Positions 43,882 through 52,839 are shown, counted from the stretch's first letter. The stretch is 64,000 nucleotides of DNA from DASQHW01 sp038209365 (GCA_038209365.1 JBBQXS010000006.1:62001-126000), one strand, 5' to 3'. A program made the numbers and translations. The notes: a model not told the origin generated them from the letters alone.

Positions 43882-44676
43882 ATGAGTGATGTCGAGCTCG
43901 GCTCCCGTTTCCTGCGTTGGGAGCGCCGTGACGCCGTCGCCTGGGTGACGATCGACCGGCCCGAGCGCCGGAACGCGCTCACGGCGAACATGTACTTCGG
44001 GATCAGGCGCGCGGTCGATCGGGTGAACGCGAGCGCCGGCCTGCACGCGCTCGTCATCACCGGTACCGGCGACGTGTTCGCGCCCGGCGGCGAGCTGGGC
44101 GGACAGCACGATGACGGCGGGCTCGACATGGGCGCGTTGCTCGGCACCGGCGCAGTGCCGTTCGATACGATCCGCAACTCGCTCAAGCCGGTGATCGCGG
44201 CCGTCAACGGGCTGTGCATGGGCGGGGGACTCTTGATCGCGATGCTGGCTGATGTCGCGATCGCCAGCGAACGCGCCGTCTTCGGCGCGCCCGAGTTGCG
44301 GCGCGGGGTCGCCGACGCCTATCACGCCGCGATCCTGCCCGAGCATGTCGGCATCGCGCTCGCTCGCGACATGCTGTTCACCGGCCGGCGCCTGACGGCA
44401 CACGAGGCGGAACGGCACGGCTTGGTGGCGCGTGTCGTCGCCCACGAGCAACTGCTCTCCACGACCGACGACGTCCTCCGACAACTGCTCCATGCGGCGC
44501 CTCGAGCGCGTGTCGCGCTGAAGCGTCTCATGAACGCGCGCTACGGCGAGATCGACAAGATCACGTTCGACGAGTCCGTGCGTGGCGACGAGGTGATCGA
44601 AGGCTTCGCGGCGTTCGTCGAGAAGCGTCCGCCCGCATGGGTTCCCGTCGAGCTGCGCAAAGACGAGCGCGCCTAG
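43882..44676 (+). CDS. Enoyl-CoA hydratase/isomerase family protein
   Basis: 264 residues; the ATG is chosen because GGTGG lies 5 bases upstream. Crotonase core: VAWVTIDRPERRNALTANMY, oxyanion-hole GDVFAPGGELGG and NGLCMGGGLLIAMLADVAIA, then FGAPELRRGV, ending FVEKRPPAW. The first catalytic Glu of hydratases (GGGxELA) is Leu here, so the reaction may be isomerase- or hydrolase-like instead of hydration. Confidence 0.87.
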   Translation: MSDVELGSRFLRWERRDAVAWVTIDRPERRNALTANMYFGIRRAVDRVNASAGLHALVITGTGDVFAPGGELGGQHDDGGLDMGALLGTGAVPFDTIRNSLKPVIAAVNGLCMGGGLLIAMLADVAIASERAVFGAPELRRGVADAYHAAILPEHVGIALARDMLFTGRRLTAHEAERHGLVARVVAHEQLLSTTDDVLRQLLHAAPRARVALKRLMNARYGEIDKITFDESVRGDEVIEGFAAFVEKRPPAWVPVELRKDERA

Positions 44677-44711
44677 AAGCCGTCGCACGCGCGGATTGCC
44701 TACGCCGACGT

Positions 44712-45263
44712 CTACGGGCGGCGTCCTGTGAACGCGATCAGCTTGGTCTGCTCGTCCGCGCCGTCCGGCACATCGACCCGCGGCCCGTATTGACCACTCT
44801 GGCGGAGGAGGTCGTCGATCGGCTCCATTGCCTCGACCATTCGGTGCACCTCCCCGGCGTCGATGGTCTCGTCGAGGCCGGTCGCGCGCGCCAGATCCCA
44901 CGTGTGCACGAGGACGTCGCCGATGCAGAACGTCGCGACCGCGTCCTCGATCGTGTAGCGCCCCATTCGCATTTCGAACTCGCGTGCCGCGATCTCGGGA
45001 TCGTCGAGCGCCGCCTGGATCCCCGCGCTGAGGACTTCCCATGCGCGTGCCGGGTCCTCGTCGACCGGCGGCCCCGCCGGAAGCTCGAGACTCGCGTTGC
45101 TCGCGAAGAATCCCGGTATCCAGTCGACCAGGTGGCGGACGACGTCGCGGGCGACCCATCCTTCGCACGGCGCGGGGTTGTCCCACGCATCATCGGGCAC
45201 CGCGTTGGCTCGCTGCGTGAACTGTCCCGCAACCTTCTTGTAACGCTGAGAGATCTCGCTCAT
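44712..45263 (-). CDS. TIGR03086-like metal-binding (DinB/maleylpyruvate isomerase fold) protein
   Basis: 183 residues, ATG start overlapping the stop of the SRPBCC gene. DinB-type four-helix bundle with metal histidines in VRHLVDWIPGFF and GDVLVHTWDLARATGLDE, the TIGR03086 signature of actinobacteria. Many relatives use mycothiol. Substrate unknown. Confidence 0.85.
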   Translation of the reverse strand: MSEISQRYKKVAGQFTQRANAVPDDAWDNPAPCEGWVARDVVRHLVDWIPGFFASNASLELPAGPPVDEDPARAWEVLSAGIQAALDDPEIAAREFEMRMGRYTIEDAVATFCIGDVLVHTWDLARATGLDETIDAGEVHRMVEAMEPIDDLLRQSGQYGPRVDVPDGADEQTKLIAFTGRRP

Positions 45264-45748
45264 CACAGACGTCCTCGTTCACCGCCGCGCGCCACCGTCC
45301 GGGCGAGGATCCCGAGGGTCGCCCGCAAGGCACCTTCGGGGATCACGGGGAAGATCCCCGCCTCCTTCCACACCGGATCGATGGACGACCAGTCGTAGTA
45401 CGAGGTGACGAGCGTGCCGTCGGTGATGGGCGCGAGCGTGTAGCCGTACACGTGACCGATCGGTGGGCGGATCTCGCCGACGATCGTCCACGCGATCTCG
45501 CGGTCGGGAACGAACGTCGTGATCGTGACCGTCACGTCGTAGCGCCCCATCGGGTAGTCGTTCAGCGCCTCGCGATCCATGTGCACGACGAAGCTGTCGC
45601 CAACGGCGGTGACCGAACCGCCCGTGGCGTCCATCAGCATCCCGGAGCTGTCGATCGCCACGTGACCTTGCGGGTCGCACAGCACGCGAAAGATCGTCGC
45701 AGCGTCAGCCGGGATGGTCCGTTCAATCTCCAAACGCTCAGTGGTCAT
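45263..45748 (-). CDS. SRPBCC-family (START-like) protein
   Basis: 161 residues: EIERTIPADAATIFRVLCDP at the N-terminus and ITDGTLVTSYYDWSSIDPVW later, the helix-grip fold of polyketide cyclase/AHSA1-like proteins that bind hydrophobic ligands. Translationally coupled to the following DinB-like gene. Divergent from the large cyclase gene. Confidence 0.82.
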   Translation of the reverse strand: MTTERLEIERTIPADAATIFRVLCDPQGHVAIDSSGMLMDATGGSVTAVGDSFVVHMDREALNDYPMGRYDVTVTITTFVPDREIAWTIVGEIRPPIGHVYGYTLAPITDGTLVTSYYDWSSIDPVWKEAGIFPVIPEGALRATLGILARTVARGGERGRL

Positions 45749-45823
45749 CTCCGCATCCTGCCATTTGGATCTCCCGGACCGCGCACCGCCGTCTGCCGAG
45801 CGCGCGTGAGTGCCTCGGATCCG

Positions 45824-48619
45824 ATGGTGCAGACTCTGGCCGTGGCGAGCAGGTCCGTCGTGACGTTCTTGTTCACGGACATCGAGAGCAGCACCCGCCT
45901 GTGGGAGGACCACCCCCACGCGATGGAGGTTGCACTCGCCCGCCACGACGCGCTGCTGCATCGAGCGATCGAACGTGATGGTGGGGTCGTCTTCAAGACT
46001 GTCGGCGACGCGTTCTGTGCAGTGTTCGCCGCCGCGTCCGATTGCGTCCGCGCCGCCGCCGCCGCACAACGGGCGTTGCAGGACGAGGCATGGCCGTCAC
46101 CCGTGGTGATCCGCGTGCGGATGGCGATCCACACCGGCGAGTGCACGCGACGAGATGACGACTTCTTCGGTCCGAGTGTCAACCGGGTCGCACGATTGTT
46201 GGCGATCGGCCATGGTGGCCAGGTGCTGATATCGGCCTCGGCACGATCCGTTCTCGGCGTCCCGGCAGGGTCAGGCGTCTCGCTTCGTGACCTGGGCGAG
46301 CATCGCCTGAAGGATCTCGGCCGTCCGGAGCAGGTGTTCCAACTGTGTGCCGCCGGGCTGGAGGATGTCACTCGCCCCCTTCGGTCGGTCGCGCGCCCGC
46401 GGCACAACCTGCCCGCGCAGCTCACCAGCTTCGTCGGCCGCGCGGCCGAGGCGGATGCGGTGCACGCGCGCTTGCAGCAACATCGGCTGGTCACCGTGAC
46501 AGGTACCGGTGGCTGCGGCAAGACGCGGATCGCGCTCCACGTCGCGGACCATTTTGTCGGTGATTCCGGCGACGGCGTGTGGTTGGTCGAGCTGGCCTCC
46601 GTGCGCGATCCCGAGCTCGTGCCGGCGGCGGTCGCGGCGGCGCTCGAAATACGGACCGAAGGTGCGCGAGACGTGCCCGGTGAGTTGATCAAGGCGCTGC
46701 GACAACGAGACGTCCTGTTGGTGCTCGACAACTGCGAGCACTTGCTCGACGCCTGCGCGAAATTGGTGCACGGGCTGCTGCGTTCGTGCCTGCGCGTCAC
46801 GGTCCTCGCGACGAGTCGTGAACCGCTCGCCGTCGAAGGTGAATCCGTGTACTCGCTTCCGTCGCTGACGGTGCCCGAGCCCGGCGTTTGCGATCCAGCC
46901 GAGTTGGTCGCGTTCGAATCCGTGCAACTCCTTGTGGAGCGCATTCGCTCACAGCAGCCGCAATTCGAGGTGGACGCAATGAACGCGCCCACCGTCAATG
47001 ACATCTGCCGGCGCCTCGACGGCATCCCCCTCGCGCTCGAGCTCGTTGCGGCGCGGACAGACGCGTTGACGATCGACGAGGTGAGAGAGCGACTGGACGA
47101 GCGATTCCAGCTTCTCGCGCGCGGTGCGCGCTCCGCACTGCCGCGCCAGAGGACGCTACGGGCATTGATCGATTGGTCGTACGACCTGCTCTCGCCGGGC
47201 GAGCAGCGCACACTCGCTCGTTGCGCCGTGTTCGCCGGGAGCTTCGACGCGGCGGCCGCGGAGGCAGTCTGTGGCCGCGAGCCGATCCGCGTCTCGGACG
47301 TGCTCGACGACGTCACCGCGTTGACCGCCAAGAGCCTCGTACAGCGTGGCGAGACATCCGGGCGGACGCGATATCGCCTGTTGGAGACCATCCGCCACTA
47401 CGCGAGGGACCAGCTCGAGCTCGTGGAAGGCGATGCCGAGACGTCTCGCACGTCGCATCTCGATTATTACGTCGAGCTCGCGGAGCGTACGGAGCCACAA
47501 CTGTTCGGACCGCAGAAGCGGGAAGCCTTTGAACGGCTCACGCCGGACCTCGACAACTTCCGCGCCGCATTGACCTGGTCGAGCGAGCGACCGGAGCGTG
47601 GCGAACGGGGGCTGCGAATCGCCGGAGCGCTCGCGCAGCTCTGGTTCGCGCGCGGGCTCTACCGGGAGGGACTCGACCGGACCGCGGTGTTGCTGTCGAC
47701 CGCTTCGGCCGCGGATCCGGTGCGGGCGAAGGCGCTCTGGTCGGCCGGGCTTGTGGCGTGCGTTCTCGGCGAGGGTGAGGCCGCACAGGCGATGCTCGAC
47801 GATGCCCTCGACCTCGCCCGACGTGCGTCCGATCGGTGCCTCATCGCGCGATCACTTGACTTGCTCGGCCTGCTCGCGTTCTTCCGGAACGACCTACCTC
47901 TCGCTCGACGACTGCTCGAGGAGAGCGTCGTCGAAGCACGGGCGATCGACGACCGATGGTGTCTCGCCGACGCGTTGGGGACGCTCGGCTCGATCATGCC
48001 CTTGGTCGGTGAGCTCGAGCTGGCCGGAGAGATATCGGGCGAGACGTTGGCAATCGCCCGCGCCGCGCAGGACGAGCAGGGAATTCGCATGGCGTTGTTC
48101 GGCATAGCGCTGACCGCAAGCCGTCAGGACGACCTCGCGACGCTTCGCGACGCAGGAGAAGAAGGACTCGAGATCTGCAGGGCGATCGGTGACTCGTGGT
48201 TCATCTCGTACTTCCTTTGGCTCCTCGCCATCGCCTCGGTGCAGCTCGGACATCTCGAGGTCGCGCGCGCCCAGGCAGACGAGAGTCTCATGCTGGCGCG
48301 TTCGCTCGAGGGACCGTTGCTGATCGTGTGCGCGCTGGAAGCGGTTGCGACGGTGGAACGGGCCGCGGGCGACAACGAGTCCGCGTTCGCCGCGCTCGAG
48401 GAGGCTCGTCACCATGCGCGCACCGGCGCGGTTCCCGGCGCGTATCTCTCCTCGGTCACGCGAGGCCTCGGTGAGCTCGCCGCCGAGGCGGGTCGCCCCG
48501 GCGACGCGGCGAGCTTTCTCGCAGAAGCGGTCGACGCGGCACGCGCGGTCGGCGACCACTGGGGCGTGGCGCGCGCGCTCACGACTCTCACTCGGGTGCA
48601 GGCGCGCGAGGGCGCGTGA
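45824..48619 (+). CDS. Class III nucleotide cyclase-STAND ATPase-TPR regulator
   Basis: 931 residues. Residues 12-175 are a class III cyclase domain: FLFTDIESSTRLWEDHP with metal Asp19, FKTVGDAFCAVF with Lys58 and metal Asp62, and FGPSVNRVARLL with Asn120 and Arg124, so the catalytic set looks complete. Residues 200-480 are an NB-ARC/STAND ATPase (TSFVGRAAEAD, P-loop GTGGCGKT at 227-234, VLLVLDNCEHLL, TSREPLAVEGE, GIPLALELVAARTD). The rest are TPR-like helices. Such proteins couple signal sensing to cAMP. Soluble, no membrane helix. Confidence 0.9.
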   Translation: MVQTLAVASRSVVTFLFTDIESSTRLWEDHPHAMEVALARHDALLHRAIERDGGVVFKTVGDAFCAVFAAASDCVRAAAAAQRALQDEAWPSPVVIRVRMAIHTGECTRRDDDFFGPSVNRVARLLAIGHGGQVLISASARSVLGVPAGSGVSLRDLGEHRLKDLGRPEQVFQLCAAGLEDVTRPLRSVARPRHNLPAQLTSFVGRAAEADAVHARLQQHRLVTVTGTGGCGKTRIALHVADHFVGDSGDGVWLVELASVRDPELVPAAVAAALEIRTEGARDVPGELIKALRQRDVLLVLDNCEHLLDACAKLVHGLLRSCLRVTVLATSREPLAVEGESVYSLPSLTVPEPGVCDPAELVAFESVQLLVERIRSQQPQFEVDAMNAPTVNDICRRLDGIPLALELVAARTDALTIDEVRERLDERFQLLARGARSALPRQRTLRALIDWSYDLLSPGEQRTLARCAVFAGSFDAAAAEAVCGREPIRVSDVLDDVTALTAKSLVQRGETSGRTRYRLLETIRHYARDQLELVEGDAETSRTSHLDYYVELAERTEPQLFGPQKREAFERLTPDLDNFRAALTWSSERPERGERGLRIAGALAQLWFARGLYREGLDRTAVLLSTASAADPVRAKALWSAGLVACVLGEGEAAQAMLDDALDLARRASDRCLIARSLDLLGLLAFFRNDLPLARRLLEESVVEARAIDDRWCLADALGTLGSIMPLVGELELAGEISGETLAIARAAQDEQGIRMALFGIALTASRQDDLATLRDAGEEGLEICRAIGDSWFISYFLWLLAIASVQLGHLEVARAQADESLMLARSLEGPLLIVCALEAVATVERAAGDNESAFAALEEARHHARTGAVPGAYLSSVTRGLGELAAEAGRPGDAASFLAEAVDAARAVGDHWGVARALTTLTRVQAREGA

Positions 48620-48693
48620 CTCGCAGCTCCGTCGTCTGGGGCGGCCCACGAAAACCGTGAGTTGTGTCACCGGCCGCTTGCTAGCGTGGCGTG

Positions 48694-48832
48694 AACAGCG
48701 ACGACGGCCTGACAAACCCGAGCTGCGCAACAAGAACGAGGCCGCCGACGAACGGCGGTGAAGTGCGGTGGCACCGCGGGGCCCCTCCCGCCCGCACGAC
48801 CAGGGAACCGGTCGAGTGTGAGGGTGCAGCCG
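48694..48832 (+). ncRNA. T-box leader, translational type, tRNA-Asn specific (predicted)
   Basis: A -10-like TAGCGT lies at 48682-48687. Stem I base GGCCT (48706-48710) pairs with AGGCC (48739-48743); AAC at 48735-48737, just before the 3' strand, is the likely specifier (Asn). A second hairpin CGCCG/CGGCG follows (48743-48757). The T-box core is canonical: GTGCGG (48763-48768), 7-base bulge TGGCACC, GCGGG (48776-48780) pairing CCCGC (48787-48791), closed by CCGCAC (48792-48797). TGGC pairs with a tRNA ending GCCA, as expected for Asn or Asp. CCCTC (48783-48787) can instead pair with the ribosome-binding site GAGGG (48820-48824). Confidence 0.85.
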
Positions 48833-50128
48833 ATGGAACGGACGATGACGAGCGACCTCGCCGAGCGCATCGGTCAGAAGGTCAGGCTCGCCGGTTGGGT
48901 GCATCACCAGCGACACCTTGCCCAGGTCTCGTTCCTGTTGTTGCGTGACGCGAGCGGAATCGGTCAGGTCGTCATCGACGACGCGTCGCAGCGTACGTTC
49001 GCGACCACGCTGCTGCCGGAGACCGTCATCGAGATCGAGGGCACCGTCGTAGCGTCGCCACAGGCACCCGGCGGGTTCGAGGTGCACGGACCGGCCATCG
49101 CCGTGCTCGGTGCGCCGACGGAGACACCGCCGTTCGAGCTGCGCCGGCCGGCGCTGAACGCGCACCTGCCTTCCTTGCTCGATCACGCCGCCGTGGCGCT
49201 GCGCCATCCCAGGATCCGAGCCGCGTTCTCGATTTCGGCGGCGTCGCTCGCCGGGTTTCGCTCGACGCTCGACGCCATGGGCTTCACCGAGATCCAGACC
49301 CCGAAGATCGTCGGCGCCGCGACCGAGAGCGGCGCGAACGTTTTCGGACTCGACTACTTCGGTCGGCGTGCCTACCTCGCCCAGAGTCCCCAGCTCTACA
49401 AGCAGGTGATGGTCGGTGTGTTCGAACGCGTCTACGAGACCGGACCGGTGTTCCGCGCCGAGCCGCACGACACCGCACGCCACCTGGCCGAGTACGTGTC
49501 GCTCGACGCCGAGCTCGGGTTCATCCGCGACCATCGCGACGTCGAGGTCGTCCTGCGCGCGGTGCTCGCAGGCATGGTCGCAGCCATCGAGGAGCGCGCC
49601 GCCGACGCGGTCGCGTTGCTCGGTCTCGCGCTTCCTCGTGTCCCCGACGAGATTCCCCGCATCCATTTCCACGATGCGCAACGGCTCATCGAGGCCGCGA
49701 CCGGCGAGCGCGTCGTCGGGGAGCCCGACCTGGCACCTGCCCACGAGCGATGGCTCGGCGAGCACGCCCGCGCCGAGCACGGTTCGGACTTCCTTCTCGT
49801 CGAGGGCTACCCGATGGCGAAGCGGCCCTTCTACACGCACCCCGAACCCGGCCGGCCCGAGTTCTCCAACAGCTTCGATCTCCTCTTCCGCGGTGTCGAG
49901 CTCGTCACCGGCGGGCAGCGCCTGCACCGCTACGGCGACTACCTCGAGGTGCTCGAACCGCCCGGCCGTGTCGCGCTCGACGGTTACCTCGAGGCGTTCC
50001 GCCACGGCATGCCGCCGCACGGCGGTTTCGCCATCGGACTCGAGCGGTGGACGGCGCGCGTCGTGGGCGTGCCGAATGTTCGTCAAGTCACGCTGTTCCC
50101 ACGCGACATCAACCGGCTGTCGCCGTAG
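48833..50128 (+). CDS. aspS: Aspartate-tRNA(Asp/Asn) ligase, non-discriminating type
   Basis: 431 residues; ATG 48833 is preferred because GAGGG lies 8 bases upstream and earlier starts fall inside the T-box. OB-fold anticodon domain (about 10-105), class IIb core with GFTEIQTPKIVGAATESGAN, AQSPQLYKQVMVG, VYETGPVFRAEPHDTARHLAEY and motif 3 GGFAIGLERWTARVVG. The short archaeal-type form without the bacterial GAD insertion charges tRNA-Asp and often tRNA-Asn, with GatCAB completing Asn-tRNA. The T-box suggests control by tRNA-Asn supply. Confidence 0.9.
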   Translation: MERTMTSDLAERIGQKVRLAGWVHHQRHLAQVSFLLLRDASGIGQVVIDDASQRTFATTLLPETVIEIEGTVVASPQAPGGFEVHGPAIAVLGAPTETPPFELRRPALNAHLPSLLDHAAVALRHPRIRAAFSISAASLAGFRSTLDAMGFTEIQTPKIVGAATESGANVFGLDYFGRRAYLAQSPQLYKQVMVGVFERVYETGPVFRAEPHDTARHLAEYVSLDAELGFIRDHRDVEVVLRAVLAGMVAAIEERAADAVALLGLALPRVPDEIPRIHFHDAQRLIEAATGERVVGEPDLAPAHERWLGEHARAEHGSDFLLVEGYPMAKRPFYTHPEPGRPEFSNSFDLLFRGVELVTGGQRLHRYGDYLEVLEPPGRVALDGYLEAFRHGMPPHGGFAIGLERWTARVVGVPNVRQVTLFPRDINRLSP

Positions 50129-50151
50129 CGCCCCACAGACGAGCGAGCGAG

Positions 50152-50223
50152 CGCCCCCGGCAGGATTCGAACCTGCGCGCACGGCTCCGGAGGCCGCTGC
50201 TCTATCCCCTGAGCTACGGGGGC
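50152..50223 (-). tRNA. tRNA-Arg (anticodon CCG)
   Basis: Cloverleaf on the minus strand: acceptor GCCCCCG/CGGGGGC, D-arm GCTC/GAGC, anticodon stem GCGGC/GCCGT with loop CTCCGGA (anticodon CCG, reads CGG), T-arm GCAGG-TTCGAAT-CCTGC, discriminator G, no encoded CCA. It lies 23 bases after aspS, convergent to it, and marks the start of the accessory region on its 5' side. Confidence 0.95.
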
Positions 50224-50386
50224 GGGGGTTGAAGACTACTTGGCAGAAAACCTCGTGGAGGTGGTGCGTCCGCGTCTTGTTGGTCGTGACTCGTCGCCGC
50301 GAGCCGGGTCTGCCGGCCGAGTTCGGTGCGCGGAGTGGTGTTCTGGCGCGTCGAAGCCGAACGGGCATTGCGCGGGCGGAGTGTGT

Positions 50387-51808
50387 TCAGGCTGCGAGCG
50401 CGACGCGGCGGCGTCGGCGTCGGTGGCGGTGCAGGGCGAGCGCGTTGACCATGAGTGCGTAGCCGAGCAGGTTGAGGGTTTGGCGGTGGTGGCCGAGGCT
50501 GTGGGCTCGGCGGAGCCAGAGGGTGTCGTCGAGGTTGCGGTTGATTGATTCGGCGTCGTTGCGGCGGGGGTAGAGGCGCGCGAAGTCGGGGTCGGTGGGT
50601 GGGATGGGTCGGACGTTCTCGGTCCGGTTCAGTTTCCGGGCGGTGTCTTGTTCGGTGTTGTGGAGTCGGACGGTGATGAGTCCGTTGCCGTAGTGGTGGG
50701 GGAGTTGGTAGTCGTTGTACCAACGATATTTTCCGGACTTGTCTCGGGTGCGGTGGGTACGCATGCGGGCGAGCTCGGTGAAGTGGACGTCGCCGCGTTC
50801 GGTGAGTTCACCGATCCCCACCGCGCCACCGCGGGCGTACAGCTCGACGGTGCGGGCGGTCCTGTCGGCGAGGGTGATGGTCTTGGTTTCGATGCGGGTG
50901 CTCTTCTCCTCGCGTCGTCCGTCATCGCGGCGAGGCTGGTTGACGCCCGCTTTGGCGGCGGTGACTCGGTTCACGGGGAGGAGGCCGAGGTCGCGTAGCA
51001 GCCTCTGGTGATGCACCCCACGTAGGGCGGTGTCGTAGATGACGCCTTGCGCGCCCGGTAGGAGTGGCGCGAGTCGTGTGAAGCATTCGATCGCGGTTTT
51101 CGCTTCGCCGCCATGTGTGGGGACCCAGGCGATGTCGAGGATGATGCGGCCGTGTACGTCGGTGTTGCGCGCCGCGACGAGCACGAACTTGGTTCCCCAC
51201 GCAGTCTCGCCATCGCCTTGGAAATGCAACGCAGCATCAGGTTCGAAATGAGCGGGCCCGATCTCGCCGGTCGTGCGGTCGACGCGGGTGTCGCCACGCC
51301 TTGCTTTGAAGAGGGGGGTGATGACTTTCCCGTCGGCGTGGAGCATGCGCGAGAGATCGGGATGGGTCCACGATCCCGGACCGTCAGGGTCGAGCAGTCC
51401 AAGTTCGCGGGCCTGTTCGGCGGCGATCTGACGGTGCAACGCCGCGAGCTGATCGAGGATCCTGGGTTCGGTGAGGTAGCGGTTGCGGCCGTACTGGTAG
51501 TGGTGGCGACGGATCGGCTGTTCCGGCAGCCATCGTGCCGGGTCGGTGGGGAACCGGCCGCGGATCTTGTCCCGGCAGAAGTTCCACACGAGCGGATGGG
51601 AGAGTTCGGCTTCGACTTGGCGCGCGCTGCCGTAGACGGAAAGCAGTGTTTCGAACAGGAGCCACGCGTAGGCGGGGTAGTGGCGCTGTCGGCCGCCGTG
51701 GGTGCGGTCCGTGTCGGGAACGAGTTCGGCGAGCGCGTAAATCGCGTGGTTGTCGAGGATCGCTTCAACGCGTTCGAGCGCTGCGACAGGCCGATTGCGG
51801 CTACTCAT
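50387..51808 (-). CDS. DDE-type transposase-like protein
   Basis: 473 residues from ATG 51808. The candidate catalytic triad (this start) is Asp159 in LHADGKVITPLFK, Asp259 in GVIYDTALRG and Glu420 in RRNDAESINRNL, with a long spacing between the last two, as in IS4-like enzymes with an insertion domain. The basic tail is HRHRRRRRRVALAA. I cannot name an IS family. The ATG overlaps the stop of the recombinase-like gene (ATGAGTAG), so both are translated from one mRNA. The 163 bases between it and the tRNA hold no gene. Confidence 0.65.
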   Translation of the reverse strand: MSSRNRPVAALERVEAILDNHAIYALAELVPDTDRTHGGRQRHYPAYAWLLFETLLSVYGSARQVEAELSHPLVWNFCRDKIRGRFPTDPARWLPEQPIRRHHYQYGRNRYLTEPRILDQLAALHRQIAAEQARELGLLDPDGPGSWTHPDLSRMLHADGKVITPLFKARRGDTRVDRTTGEIGPAHFEPDAALHFQGDGETAWGTKFVLVAARNTDVHGRIILDIAWVPTHGGEAKTAIECFTRLAPLLPGAQGVIYDTALRGVHHQRLLRDLGLLPVNRVTAAKAGVNQPRRDDGRREEKSTRIETKTITLADRTARTVELYARGGAVGIGELTERGDVHFTELARMRTHRTRDKSGKYRWYNDYQLPHHYGNGLITVRLHNTEQDTARKLNRTENVRPIPPTDPDFARLYPRRNDAESINRNLDDTLWLRRAHSLGHHRQTLNLLGYALMVNALALHRHRRRRRRVALAA

Positions 51809-52715
51809 CGCGGCCTGAGGGCGCGCTCGTGGTCCAGTCAAATCCGATGACGCGCGCCGCTGCGTCAAGGCTCCGGACGCCGAGCGCTGTCGCGACGGCT
51901 TCGATGCGTCGCGTCGTTCGCATCACGCCGACGCCCGCCCACGCGGTCAGCGAAGCCGGCCGCACATAGGGGTCGTCGGTTAGACCGGCGCGCTGCAGCG
52001 TCTCGCGTATCGCCTGACACGAGAACGATCGGCGGCTCTCGAGATTCCCCGTCCCGCCATACGCGAGTGCCCTGTCGTGCTCGACCTTGCCGAAGCCGCG
52101 GACATGACGGACGACTTGGATGGCACCCCACTTCGTCAACGTTCCCCAGCGCGGTTCGGTCTTGGGCGAGCCACGAAGCCACACCCGCCCGCTCGAGAGA
52201 TCGACGTCGCCGAAGGTGACGTGTGGGATCTCCGCGGTGCGCGCGGTTGCTTCCCCGAGCGCCCACGTCACGGACAGACGCGTACTTGCAAGATCGTGCA
52301 AACACACACGACGGCACCCGTCGACCTCCGCGTCGGTCAGCGGCCGCGCCGCCTCGTTCGTCCGCGACGGCAACACCAAATCCACCGTCGGGTCGCCCTC
52401 TACGAGCCCCAACTCGCGTGCCGTCCGAAACAGCAGCCGCAGTGCGGAACGGCGCAGCCGCATCGTCGCCACACTCGGCGCCTTACGTGCGCCAGTCGAC
52501 GCCCGAACGAACGCCTCAACTTGTTCGCCCGAGACCTCGCCCAGGCTCGCGACCCCAAACGCACGCCCGACGAAGCCACCGAACCGTTCGAACAGGCCCA
52601 GCACCCGCGGTTCGCTTTCAACCGAAAGTCGACCCCGGCCACGCAGCTCGGCCGCGACTCGATCCAAAGCCGCGCTCAGCTCGCGGCCCGTGACTGCCTG
52701 CGTATGCTCAACCAC
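51801..52715 (-). CDS. Tyrosine-recombinase-fold protein with degraded active site
   Basis: 304 residues from GTG. N-terminal SAM-like core-binding domain (FVGRAFGVASLGEVSGEQVEAFVRA), then the catalytic-domain fold. Box I keeps Arg and Glu (GEATARTAEIPHVTFGDVDL) and the beta-hairpin Lys is present (GSPKTEPR). The HxxRH box reads PASLTAWAG, LGH is LGV, and no Tyr is found near the end (AARVIGFDW). Strand exchange by the usual chemistry is therefore unlikely. It may act as a DNA-binding partner of the DDE protein (inference). Confidence 0.7.
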   Translation of the reverse strand: MVEHTQAVTGRELSAALDRVAAELRGRGRLSVESEPRVLGLFERFGGFVGRAFGVASLGEVSGEQVEAFVRASTGARKAPSVATMRLRRSALRLLFRTARELGLVEGDPTVDLVLPSRTNEAARPLTDAEVDGCRRVCLHDLASTRLSVTWALGEATARTAEIPHVTFGDVDLSSGRVWLRGSPKTEPRWGTLTKWGAIQVVRHVRGFGKVEHDRALAYGGTGNLESRRSFSCQAIRETLQRAGLTDDPYVRPASLTAWAGVGVMRTTRRIEAVATALGVRSLDAAARVIGFDWTTSAPSGRDE

Positions 52716-52776
52716 GTCGGGACCTCTTAACCAGGTGCCGGCCAGGCCCCGGGGTGTTAACGCACCGCCGGGGCCA

Positions 52777-52820
52777 CTAATCTACGGTTGTAGACTAGCG
52801 CCCGGGTCCCTAGTAGTCAA
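52777..52820. promoter_or_regulatory. Interleaved divergent promoters with palindromic operator
   Basis: Leftward: TTGACT (52820-52815) and TAGTCT (52797-52792), 17-base spacer, driving the recombinase-like/DDE pair. Rightward: TTGTAG (52788-52793) and TAGTAG (52811-52816), 17-base spacer, driving the HTH gene. A 22-base imperfect palindrome (52777-52798; halves CTAATCTAC and GTAGACTAG around four bases) covers the leftward -10 and rightward -35. The two polymerases would exclude each other. Confidence 0.6.
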
Positions 52821-52839
52821 CCCTTGTATCCTTTGGAGC

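Noticed and set aside
50152..50223. tRNA-Arg 3' end as an attachment site with a repeat elsewhere in the window
   Set aside because: I saw no second copy of the tRNA 3' sequence in the window, and the recombinase-like protein lacks catalytic residues.
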